DNA from: Bifidobacterium miconisargentati | GTDB taxonomy: Bacteria > Actinomycetota > Actinomycetes > Actinomycetales > Bifidobacteriaceae | Assembly: GCF_019331675.1 (NCBI RefSeq) | Contig: NZ_JAHBBJ010000013.1 | Coordinates: 1-64,000 of the forward strand | Direction of reading: 5' to 3' | DNA length: 64,000 nt | In this document: one piece after another, positions 37,981-46,387 of the stretch | How positions within the stretch are numbered: position 1 is the stretch's first letter | Layout of the letters: each line of letters opens with the position of its first letter | Notes under the pieces: generated by a model | Told to the model about the DNA's origin: nothing | Seen by the model: only the letters and a program-made list of their open reading frames with translations | Databases searched by the model: none | Made by a program: the position numbers and the translations under genes

Positions 37981-38649
37981 ATGCGCGAGACCAAAACCGC
38001 GCGAATCGAGCGGATGCATCATGAATACGCCATCCTGTGTCAGGTGATTCCCGCTCCCGAGTGCGCACTGCATTTCTCCACGCCGCTGCAACTGCTCATC
38101 GCCACCGTGCTGAGCGCCCAGACCACGGACAAGCGCGTGAACACCGTGACCCCGGAACTGTTCGCCACGTTCCCCACCGCCGCCGCGCTGGCCGCCGCCA
38201 ACCCCGCCCAAGTGGAGGACATCATCCATCCATTGGGCTTCTACCGCTCCAAAACCCAGCATCTCATCGGCCTTGCCACCGCTCTGGACGAACGGTTCGG
38301 CGGCGAGGTGCCGCATACGATGGAGGAGCTGACCAGCCTGCCGGGCGTGGGCCGTAAAACCGCGAACGTGGTGCTTGGCAACGCCTTCGGCATCCCCGGC
38401 TTCCCGGTGGATACGCATGTGATGCGCGTGACCGGCCGTCTGCGCTGGCGTTCGGACTGGCGCATCGCGAAGTCCGATCCAGTCAAGGTCGAAAAGGAAA
38501 TCACCGCCTGCTTCCCGCCCGAGGAATGGACGGATCTGTCCCATCGGCTCATCCTGTTCGGCCGGGCCACCTGCCATGCCCGCACGCCGGACTGCGAGCA
38601 CTGCCCGCTCGCCGATTCCTGTCCCAGCTTCGAGCCGGCGAAGGCGTAG
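37981..38649 (+). CDS. nth: Endonuclease III (DNA glycosylase/AP lyase)
   Basis: A 222-residue base-excision repair enzyme that removes oxidised pyrimidines. The helix-hairpin-helix LPGVGRKTANVVL is at about residues 120-132, with the catalytic Lys in it. The catalytic Asp is in VDTHVMRV at about 142. The C-terminal [4Fe-4S] ligands follow the C-x6-C-x2-C-x5-C pattern in CHARTPDCEHCPLADSC. It begins 26 bp after the glnR stop and probably shares its transcript. Confidence 0.97.
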   Translation: MRETKTARIERMHHEYAILCQVIPAPECALHFSTPLQLLIATVLSAQTTDKRVNTVTPELFATFPTAAALAAANPAQVEDIIHPLGFYRSKTQHLIGLATALDERFGGEVPHTMEELTSLPGVGRKTANVVLGNAFGIPGFPVDTHVMRVTGRLRWRSDWRIAKSDPVKVEKEITACFPPEEWTDLSHRLILFGRATCHARTPDCEHCPLADSCPSFEPAKA

Positions 38650-38925
38650 GCCAGGGGCCGGTCACATGGCTTCACTGAAGCCTCTCAGTGAAGGCGGAGG
38701 GCCAGTACTTGGCTTGTTCCCTTTGCTAAATCCGGTTTTCGCGACGGTATGCGTCCAAGCACTGGCCTTCTGCCATCACTGAGCCGCTTAGCGACGGCAA
38801 ACCGACAGTCACTGGTTAGAAAACGTCGCAAAAAGAACCGTCAGTGAAGTCAGATAGCCAACGCATGGCATACAACCTACGCCCGTACCGTCTCCCCATC
38901 GCTCGCCACCGCTAGACTGGGCTCC
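38650..38925. repeat. Structured gene-free region downstream of nth
   Basis: No gene is seen. TTCACTGA/TCAGTGAA (38671-38692) forms a short hairpin. A larger one pairs 38700-38712 with 38755-38767 (13 bp, one mismatch, 42-nt loop). CACTG/CAGTG words recur through the whole stretch. It resembles the hairpin arrays elsewhere in the window, but I find no fixed period. Confidence 0.5.
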
Positions 38926-40578
38926 ATGCGAAGCAGACGGGACAATGCGTGGGTTCAGTGGGGAGTCTTTCTGGGGGTGGCCGCACTGCTCAGCGCGCTC
39001 GTCTGGGCCGGCTGGTCGGTCATCAATCATCGCCCGCTGATTCCGTTCGGTAATGCGGGCACCGAAGATGCCACGACCGTAAAAATTGGCGTGACGGATA
39101 TGCCGGAATCGCTGGATATCCGACCGTCCGCATCATCGGAAGCAAGCGAATCCGCCGCCGATCCGACCGCAATCGACACCGTCTCCCCCGCTGAACGACT
39201 ACTCATCGGCAACGTGTACGAAACGATCGTCACCGTGGACCAGCAGAACCGGCTTCAGCCGGGACTCGCCACGAAATGGACCGTGACAAATGACGGCCTG
39301 ACCTACACCCTCACCATCGCCAAAAACGTCACGTTCTCCAATGGGCACACGTTGGACGCGGCGGACGTGGTGTGGTCGCTGCAGCAGGCGGTCAATGGTC
39401 AGGCCGCAAACCAGACCACGAATCAGTCCGCCGGTAATTCCATCGGCAGCCGCGATACGAACAGTCTCGGCAGCCTCGCCTCGGTGGCCAATCCGGACGC
39501 CACGACCGTCGTCATCACCCTGAACCAACCGAATCCCACACTGCTGCGAACGTTGTCCGGCAAGCTCGGCGTCGTGTTCGATGCGGAAGTGGGCAGTGCC
39601 GACTACGCCACGAAGGCCGTGGGTTCCGGACCGTTCACCGTGCGCGACTTCCGCTCCGGCCAATCACTCACCCTCGCTCGCAACGACGAGTATCACGGCA
39701 CCAAGGCGGCGAGCGCCGCCGTGACCATGACCAAGTACGACAGTGACACCGCACTGATGAAGGCTCTGCAGAGCGGCGATATCGAGCTGGCCCAGAATCT
39801 CGGCGCGGATGCGGCGGCATCGCTGCAGAGCGAGTCCGCGAAGGCAAGCACAACGAGCGGCATCACCGTGACCAAAGGCGCCACCACGAGCAAGGTGATG
39901 CTGGCGTACAATCACGGCACCGATTCGCTGCTCTCGGACGAACAGGCGCGCAAGGCGTTCCGCTACCAGATCGACGCAGCTGGTATCGCGGGCTCTCAAG
40001 CCGGCAGCAACGGAGCGTTGGGCGGACCCATCAGCCCGCTCGAATCGGGCTATGAGGATCTGACCGGGCTGTTCCCCTATGACACGGCCCAGGCGCAGTC
40101 GATGTTCGGGTATTTCGGCGACCAGTACCTGACGACGGTGAATCTGGTGGTCACCGAGCGTTGGCGAACGTTGGCGGAGACCATCAAGCAGCAGATCGAA
40201 CAGGGGCCGCGGCCGAACGTGAACCTTGAGGTGCTTTCCGACGCCGATTATGCGGCGCGTATCCAGGCCGGCACGTGGGAGATGACGCTGATGAGCATGG
40301 ACGGCACGGACGACGCCGGCCTGTTCGTGGACGGGAACGGACCGTTCCACTACGACCGCGCGGAGGCGCAGCAAGCGTATGCATCGGCGCGGGCGGCCAC
40401 GAACGATGCGGACTATGCGGAGCGGATGAAAACGTATGCGCGGCTACTCAGCGAGGATGCGGCCGCCGACTGGCTGTACACACGGGCCTGTTTCACGGCC
40501 GCGCGAAGCGGCGTGAGCGGGTACCCGACCGCGCTGACGGATCAGCGACTGCCGCTGGCGAACGTACGCATCGACTGA
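38926..40578 (+). CDS. Membrane-anchored family-5 solute-binding protein
   Basis: A 550-residue protein of the peptide/nickel (SBP_bac_5) binding family. A single transmembrane helix at about residues 12-32 replaces the usual signal peptide with lipobox, so it is anchored by its N-terminus. Family blocks include LTYTLTIAKNVTFSNGHTLDAADVVWSL and FRYQIDAAGI. No permease or ATPase gene is adjacent, so it works with a distant transporter or is a receptor. TAGACT (38913-38918) ends 7 nt before the ATG without a Shine-Dalgarno. Confidence 0.86.
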   Translation: MRSRRDNAWVQWGVFLGVAALLSALVWAGWSVINHRPLIPFGNAGTEDATTVKIGVTDMPESLDIRPSASSEASESAADPTAIDTVSPAERLLIGNVYETIVTVDQQNRLQPGLATKWTVTNDGLTYTLTIAKNVTFSNGHTLDAADVVWSLQQAVNGQAANQTTNQSAGNSIGSRDTNSLGSLASVANPDATTVVITLNQPNPTLLRTLSGKLGVVFDAEVGSADYATKAVGSGPFTVRDFRSGQSLTLARNDEYHGTKAASAAVTMTKYDSDTALMKALQSGDIELAQNLGADAAASLQSESAKASTTSGITVTKGATTSKVMLAYNHGTDSLLSDEQARKAFRYQIDAAGIAGSQAGSNGALGGPISPLESGYEDLTGLFPYDTAQAQSMFGYFGDQYLTTVNLVVTERWRTLAETIKQQIEQGPRPNVNLEVLSDADYAARIQAGTWEMTLMSMDGTDDAGLFVDGNGPFHYDRAEAQQAYASARAATNDADYAERMKTYARLLSEDAAADWLYTRACFTAARSGVSGYPTALTDQRLPLANVRID

Positions 40579-40611
40579 AATCCTGAGGAGCGTGGCAGGC
40601 CCACCAGGATT
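40579..40611 (+). terminator. Terminator-like hairpin
   Basis: AATCCTG (40579-40585) with CAGGATT (40605-40611), plus an inner GTGG/CCAC stem, right after the stop codon. There is no T run. Confidence 0.5.
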
Positions 40612-40721
40612 CCGCAGTTCCCGGCACCGGACGTCAAGCCCCGATACACCGCCCACGGGGTCACCGGCAAAAGGGCCGGAAAAGGCCGCCTTGTCATGCA
40701 ACACGCATAGACTTTGGCCTT

Positions 40722-43472
40722 ATGACTGAAGGCAATTCCATCATCAACGCCAGCCTCACCCCACTGCCCGACAAGGTCGGCGTGGACGGTCTTGAGGATA
40801 AGTGGCGCGCCGTTTGGGATGAGAACGGCACCTACAAATTCCAGAACACCCGCGACCGCAAGGCCGTGTACTCCATCGACACCCCGCCGCCCACCGTCTC
40901 AGGTTCGCTGCACGTGGGCCACGTGTTCTCCTACACGCACACCGATGTGATCGCGCGTTACAAGCGCATGCGCGGCTTCGACGTGTTCTACCCGATGGGC
41001 TGGGACGACAACGGCCTGCCTACCGAGCGCCGTGTGCAGAACTACTACGGCGTGCGCGTGGACGTCTCCCTGCCGTACGACCCGGACTTCAAGCCGCCGT
41101 TCGAAGGCACCGATGGCAAGAAGATCGACGCCAAGGACCAGGTCCCGATCTCCCGCAAGAACTTCATCGAGCTGTGCGAGAAGCTGACCGCCCAGGACGA
41201 GAAGCTGTTCGAGGCGCTGTGGCGAAAGCTGGGCCTGTCCATCGACTGGTCCCAGACCTACCACACCATCGGCGAGCACCCGCAGCGCGTGGCCCAGAAG
41301 GCCTTCCTGCGCAACCTCGCCCGCGGCGAGGCCTACCAGCAGGACGCCCCGGGCCTGTGGGACGTGACCTTCCAGACCGCCGTGGCCCAGGCCGAGCTTG
41401 AGAGCCGCGAGTACCCGGGCTTCTACCACAAGGTGGCCTTCCGCTTCGAGGACAGCACCCCGATCTACATCGAGACCACCCGCCCGGAGCTGCTGGCGGC
41501 CTGCACCTCGCTGATCGCCAACCCGGACGACGACCGCTACAAGAAGTACTTCGGCCAGGAGGTCTACTCCCCGCTGTTCAAGGTCAAGGTGCCGATTCTG
41601 GCCCACCCGGCCGCCGAGATGGACAAGGGCGCCGGCATCGCCATGTGCTGCACGTTCGGTGACGTGACCGATGTGCAGTGGTGGCGCGATCTCAAGCTGC
41701 CCACCCGTCCGATCATCCAGCGCAACGGCCGCATCGTGATGGACACCCCGGACTGGATCACCGATCCGGCCGGCCGCGAGATCTTCGCGGAAACCGCCGG
41801 CAAGACCACGTTCTCCGCCCGCAAGGTGATTGTGGACAAGCTGCGCGAGTCCGGCGATCTGGACGGCGAGCCGACGCCGACCAAGCGTATGACGAACTTC
41901 TACGAGAAGGGCGACAAGCCGCTCGAGATCGTCACCTCCCGCCAGTGGTACCTGAAGAACGGCGGCACGGACGCCAAGCTGAACGCCGAGCTCATCGAGC
42001 GCGGCAAGGAGCTGAACTTCCACCCCGACTTCATGCGCGTGCGCTACGAGAACTGGGTCCACGGTCTCAATGGCGACTGGCTCATCTCCCGCCAGCGCTT
42101 CTTCGGCGTGCCGTTCCCGCTGTGGTACCCGGTCAAGGCCGATGGCGAGCCGGATTACGATCACCCGATCACTCCGAGCGAGGACATCCTGCCGATCGAC
42201 CCGACCATCGACGTGCCGGCCGGCTACACCGAGGACCAGCGCGACGTGCCCGGCGGCTTCACTGCCGAGAAGGACATCATGGATACGTGGGCGACCTCCT
42301 CGCTCACCCCGCAGATCGTGACCCACTGGGCCGAGCCGGACGAGGCCTCCAAGGCCCTGTTCAACGCCACGTTCCCGATGGATCTGCGCCCGCAGGGCCA
42401 GGACATCATCCGTACCTGGCTGTTCTCCACCGTGGACCGCGCACACCTTGAGAACAAGTGCCTGCCGTGGGCCCACGCCACGCTGTCCGGCTGGATTCTC
42501 GATCCGGACCACAAGAAGATGTCGAAGTCCAAGGGCAACGTGGTGGTGCCGAACGAGCCGATCGAGAAGTTCGGCGCGGACGCCGTGCGCTACTGGGCCG
42601 CCGCCGCCCGTCTGGGCCTGGATGCCACGTACGACATCGGCCAGATGAAGATCGGCCGTCGACTGGCCATCAAGCTGCTGAACGCCACCAAGTTCGCGCT
42701 GGCCATCGGCCGCGAGGACGAGAACCATCATGTGGGTGCCGCAGCCGAGGCCGTGTGGAACCCGGCCGACGTGACCGAGCCGCTGGATCGCGCCGCCATG
42801 GCCAAGCTGGCCCATGTGATCCGTCAGGCCACCGACGCGCTGGAGGCCTACGAGCATTCCAAGGCGCTGGAGGCCATCGAGTCCTACTTCTGGCAGTTCT
42901 GCGACGACTACATCGAGCTGGTCAAGAACCGCGCCTACGGCACCCCGGATGAGAAGGGCGTGGCCCCGTCCGAGAAGGCCGTCCGTTCCGCCCGCACCGC
43001 GCTGGGCCTGGGTCTGGACGCCTTCGCCCGCCTGCTGGCCCCGTACCTGCCGTACGCCACTGAAGAGGTGTGGAGCTGGATGCACGCCGGCTCCGGTTCC
43101 GTGCATCGCGCCGCCTGGCCGACCCCGGAGCCGTACGCCGCGGCTGCCGCCGGTGTTTCGCCGGAGACGCTGGCTTGGGCAGGCAAGGCCGTGGAGCAGC
43201 TGCGCAAGATCAAGTCCGAGGCCAAGGTCTCCATGAAGACGCCGATTCTCTCCGTGGCGCTGACCGCCGCGCAGGACGGCGTGGACGCGATTCGCGCCGC
43301 GCTGACCGATATCGCGCAGGCCGGCCGTGTGGTGGGCAAGTTCGATCTCGTGGCCAAGCACGCCGAGGAGGAGTCCGCCGAGGACGCCGCCGAAGCCGCA
43401 ACCGCTGAGGCTGCCGAAGTCGCCGTCGAGTCCAGCGAGCTCGGCGAACCTCCCGTCAAAAAGGCCAAGTAA
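40722..43472 (+). CDS. valS: Valyl-tRNA synthetase
   Basis: A class Ia synthetase of 916 residues that charges tRNA-Val and edits threonine. The HIGH motif is HVGH at about residue 64, and KMSKSKGN is at about 599. An editing domain lies between them, and the anticodon-binding domain follows. The C-terminal 35 residues are an Ala/Glu-rich tail in place of a long coiled coil. TAGACT (40708-40713) ends 8 nt before the ATG, so there is no room for a T-box leader. Confidence 0.98.
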   Translation: MTEGNSIINASLTPLPDKVGVDGLEDKWRAVWDENGTYKFQNTRDRKAVYSIDTPPPTVSGSLHVGHVFSYTHTDVIARYKRMRGFDVFYPMGWDDNGLPTERRVQNYYGVRVDVSLPYDPDFKPPFEGTDGKKIDAKDQVPISRKNFIELCEKLTAQDEKLFEALWRKLGLSIDWSQTYHTIGEHPQRVAQKAFLRNLARGEAYQQDAPGLWDVTFQTAVAQAELESREYPGFYHKVAFRFEDSTPIYIETTRPELLAACTSLIANPDDDRYKKYFGQEVYSPLFKVKVPILAHPAAEMDKGAGIAMCCTFGDVTDVQWWRDLKLPTRPIIQRNGRIVMDTPDWITDPAGREIFAETAGKTTFSARKVIVDKLRESGDLDGEPTPTKRMTNFYEKGDKPLEIVTSRQWYLKNGGTDAKLNAELIERGKELNFHPDFMRVRYENWVHGLNGDWLISRQRFFGVPFPLWYPVKADGEPDYDHPITPSEDILPIDPTIDVPAGYTEDQRDVPGGFTAEKDIMDTWATSSLTPQIVTHWAEPDEASKALFNATFPMDLRPQGQDIIRTWLFSTVDRAHLENKCLPWAHATLSGWILDPDHKKMSKSKGNVVVPNEPIEKFGADAVRYWAAAARLGLDATYDIGQMKIGRRLAIKLLNATKFALAIGREDENHHVGAAAEAVWNPADVTEPLDRAAMAKLAHVIRQATDALEAYEHSKALEAIESYFWQFCDDYIELVKNRAYGTPDEKGVAPSEKAVRSARTALGLGLDAFARLLAPYLPYATEEVWSWMHAGSGSVHRAAWPTPEPYAAAAAGVSPETLAWAGKAVEQLRKIKSEAKVSMKTPILSVALTAAQDGVDAIRAALTDIAQAGRVVGKFDLVAKHAEEESAEDAAEAATAEAAEVAVESSELGEPPVKKAK

Positions 43473-43502
43473 GCCGCCATCCGGCGACCGAAAGAAGCGC
43501 AC

Positions 43503-43550
43503 ATATGGGGGAAGCCCCGACCAGTACGGTCGGGGCTTCCCCCATATCGT
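43503..43550 (+). terminator. Terminator of valS
   Basis: A perfect 20-bp stem (43503-43522 with 43528-43547) and a 5-nt loop, followed by CGTTTT. One of the strongest hairpins in the window; it may also serve the opposite strand. Confidence 0.9.
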
Positions 43551-43654
43551 TTTCATACCATATATTCATATTTCCGTGTAATTGCAGACACCGCAATATC
43601 ACGCCAACCACGGCCTGTACCGATTCCCCGGCGATGAAGGCATCTCCTTACAGA

Positions 43655-45778
43655 TCAGACAGTAGGAATGACGAGCAAGTAGCGGGGATCGCCGGTGTTG
43701 GCTTGGGGCACGGACGAGCCGAGCTGGTTGATGGCTTGGGCGATGAGCGTGCCGGCGTCGCCGAGTTCCACGGTCTCGCCGATGAGCGTGCTCATGTCAT
43801 GCGTGAGCAACGTACCGCCCTTGTCGAAGCCGAACAGGACGGGCGCAGTGTCGGTGTCGTCCGCGGCATCGCCGGACTGACCCGACTGACCCGACTTGCC
43901 GGACGTCGCCGAAGTGCCGTCACCGGTTGCCGCGGAACCGGACGTATTGGATTGCGACTGACCGGACTGGCCGGCATCACCACTGCCGGACGCACCGGAG
44001 TCGCTGGACGACTTGCCGCCGCCCAACGCGGAGGTGAGACCATTGGCGTAACTCATCACGTCGCCGGCGGACATGGACATCGTATCGTCCACGAGCGAGG
44101 CGTTGGCGTCCTGCGATTGCTGCTGTTTGGCGGCCTCGGCCTGCTTCAGTGCGGCCTGGGCCTTGCGTTTGGCGTCGGCGGCCTTGGTGCGGCCGTAGAA
44201 CGACCGCGACTGCGGGTCCGCCAGTCCGGCGAGCGCACGGGATTCGCTGATGGTTTTGGCCTGACTGGTTTCGGTGTTCTTGCTCTCGCCATTCTTGGAC
44301 GTCTTCGCCGCATCCGAGGCCGTAGTGGATCCGGTATTGCCGGAATCACTGTCCGCACTGCCATTCTGCGTGGCGCCCGCATTGTCCCCGCCCTCGAACT
44401 GATCGGAGAAGCGCAGCACGATCTGCTTCAGCGCCTGGGATTTGCCGGTGTGCTCGCAGGCTGCGGCCAACGTGCTCATGGCGGCGTCCACCTTGGATTG
44501 CGCGTCTTTCAGATCGTCGCTGTCGTTCGTCTCGGCGATGGCCTGCTGTGCGTAGGCGGAGGCGCCGGAGGACGTGCCGCCGGTCAGCGCGGACAGGTTG
44601 GCGGTGTAGACGTCCGTGTATTTCATCGAATACGGGATCATCGCGGCGGAAAGCTGGCTCTGCCCCTCGGAGTACTGCTTGGATCCCTTGGTGGCCTCCT
44701 CGGCGGCCTCGGAGGTCAGATCGTCGATAAGACCGGTGGTGCCCTGCTGCTGGATGCGGCGGATCACCTCGTCCAACGCATCCACGGCACCCGCGTGCAT
44801 GTGTGCGGCGCTCACGTTGTTCACCGCGTTGGCCAGGTCAATCACGGCCTGCGCAAGCGGCGTATCGCCGGACAGTTCGCCGGCGGTTCCCATCAGCGCG
44901 GGCAGCTGTGTGGACGTGCCGATGGAGCCCGACAGGTGATTGGTGTACGAGCTCACGTACGCGGCCATGTAGCCTTCGAACGTCTGCTTGTGGGCGGCTT
45001 TACGCTCGGCCACCACGGACTGGTCCAGCTTGCGCTCGTTGTCCCGCAGGGCCTTGAGCTGATCCACGAGCTGCTGGTGCTCGCCTGAGCCGGCGTCGGT
45101 CAGGGAGTCGACCAGCGCGGCTGCGGTCGTGGTGAGTTGTGCGGCATCGGAACCTGAGACCGACGCGGCGTTGCCGGATTCACCGGCCGCCTCAGGCAGC
45201 GAGGCGAGCGCCACGGCACTCATCGTGAAGTCCTTGGCGTTCATATAGCAGCTGAAACTCAGACCGGAACCGGCTGTACCGGCCGCCGCGACGACAGTGT
45301 TCGAACCTTGCGTGGCGAGTGAGACGCCTTTATCCACGGAGATGTCGTCGGAGACCTGGGTGGGCACGGTGAACGCGACGACGGGAACGCTTCCGTCAGC
45401 CTCGTCAGTGGCGGGCTTGACATCGATGTATATGCCGACGAGACCGGATGCGCCGCTCACGGTTGCGGCGTCCACGTTCGGACCATCGAGCGAGTAGGTG
45501 ACCGTGACCTTCCATGGGGAGGTCGGGGCGGTATCGGAGTCGGCGGGAATGCGCGCGACGGCGGCGTCGGAATCGGCGCCGGACGCGGCCGTCCCGTTTA
45601 CCGAACCGGTCACATACCAGCGTACGGGCGCGCCTCCGTCATCCAGCACGGCGTATCGGTCGGCGGCGGAGGCCAGCAGAGGTCCGTAGTCCACGTCGGC
45701 CGGACGGCTGAGCCATGCACCACCGGTGGCGGCCGTCACGCACAGGGCGCAGCTGACCAAGGCGGCGGCAAGCTTCAT
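43655..45778 (-). CDS. Large secreted or tethered protein of unknown function
   Basis: A 707-residue exported protein. A signal peptide (MKLAAALVSCALCVTAATGG) starts at 45778; a longer frame to 45811 is possible. The middle is helical, rich in Ala/Gln/Lys, with coiled-coil character (about 480-560: KAADAKRKAQAALKQAEAAK). A low-complexity Ser/Gly/Asp/Thr linker follows, and a compact C-terminal segment ends RYLLVIPTV. I do not recognise the family. It may resemble the extracellular domains of YhgE/Pip-type proteins, but lacks their membrane helices. No partner gene is evident. Confidence 0.7.
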   Translation of the reverse strand: MKLAAALVSCALCVTAATGGAWLSRPADVDYGPLLASAADRYAVLDDGGAPVRWYVTGSVNGTAASGADSDAAVARIPADSDTAPTSPWKVTVTYSLDGPNVDAATVSGASGLVGIYIDVKPATDEADGSVPVVAFTVPTQVSDDISVDKGVSLATQGSNTVVAAAGTAGSGLSFSCYMNAKDFTMSAVALASLPEAAGESGNAASVSGSDAAQLTTTAAALVDSLTDAGSGEHQQLVDQLKALRDNERKLDQSVVAERKAAHKQTFEGYMAAYVSSYTNHLSGSIGTSTQLPALMGTAGELSGDTPLAQAVIDLANAVNNVSAAHMHAGAVDALDEVIRRIQQQGTTGLIDDLTSEAAEEATKGSKQYSEGQSQLSAAMIPYSMKYTDVYTANLSALTGGTSSGASAYAQQAIAETNDSDDLKDAQSKVDAAMSTLAAACEHTGKSQALKQIVLRFSDQFEGGDNAGATQNGSADSDSGNTGSTTASDAAKTSKNGESKNTETSQAKTISESRALAGLADPQSRSFYGRTKAADAKRKAQAALKQAEAAKQQQSQDANASLVDDTMSMSAGDVMSYANGLTSALGGGKSSSDSGASGSGDAGQSGQSQSNTSGSAATGDGTSATSGKSGQSGQSGDAADDTDTAPVLFGFDKGGTLLTHDMSTLIGETVELGDAGTLIAQAINQLGSSVPQANTGDPRYLLVIPTV

Positions 45779-45900
45779 ACCATCAATCCCATCGATACGG
45801 CCGGTCAACATGCATCAGGCAGCGCACTCGCGCGCGACTCACGGACCGGGGCGGATAACCAACTCCGTATCAATCTAGTCGAGGCACGCCCCAGCGGAAA

Positions 45901-46290
45901 TTAGGCGAACACGTCCAGAACGCCCGGATCACCGCCGGCATCGGCGATGCGCTGGTGGCGCTTCTTGGCTTCGGTCACCACGAATTCGCGGTATTTCTCC
46001 GCGATTTCCGGGTCAAGGCCGGCATCGACGGCGATGCGATGGAGGCGCTCAATCTGGTAGTCCTCACGCTTGGTGTCCTCCGGAGCGAACCCGGCGTTGG
46101 CCTTCAGCACACCCACCTGTGACGTGGTCTTGAACCGCTCGGCGAGCAGTGAAATGACCGCGGAATCGATGTTGTCGATGGATTGACGAAGCGCTTTGAT
46201 CTGCGCCACCGCCTTCGCGGTCTCCGGGTGGGCCGCCGCTTGGGCGGAATCGATGGTCGTCCTCTGCCAGTCACTGCTCGTTTCGCTCAT
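45901..46290 (-). CDS. Chorismate mutase, AroQ class
   Basis: Converts chorismate to prephenate for Phe/Tyr synthesis. The 129-residue all-helical protein shows the AroQ pattern: KALRQSIDNIDSAVISLLAERFKTTSQVGVLKA, then EDTKREDYQIERLHRIA and KYREFVV. The frame continues upstream, but ATG 46290 (MSETSSDWQ) fits best, with TATCCT on the minus strand ending 7 nt before it and no Shine-Dalgarno. A monofunctional enzyme with no fused dehydratase. Confidence 0.92.
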   Translation of the reverse strand: MSETSSDWQRTTIDSAQAAAHPETAKAVAQIKALRQSIDNIDSAVISLLAERFKTTSQVGVLKANAGFAPEDTKREDYQIERLHRIAVDAGLDPEIAEKYREFVVTEAKKRHQRIADAGGDPGVLDVFA

Positions 46291-46387
46291 AGATTCGAGG
46301 ATACTCCAGTCTCGGGAAGCCGTCGATGCTTCATCGTGCATTAAAAAGTTCCCCTCACCACTGGCAAGGGGAACCGAGGAATCGAAA

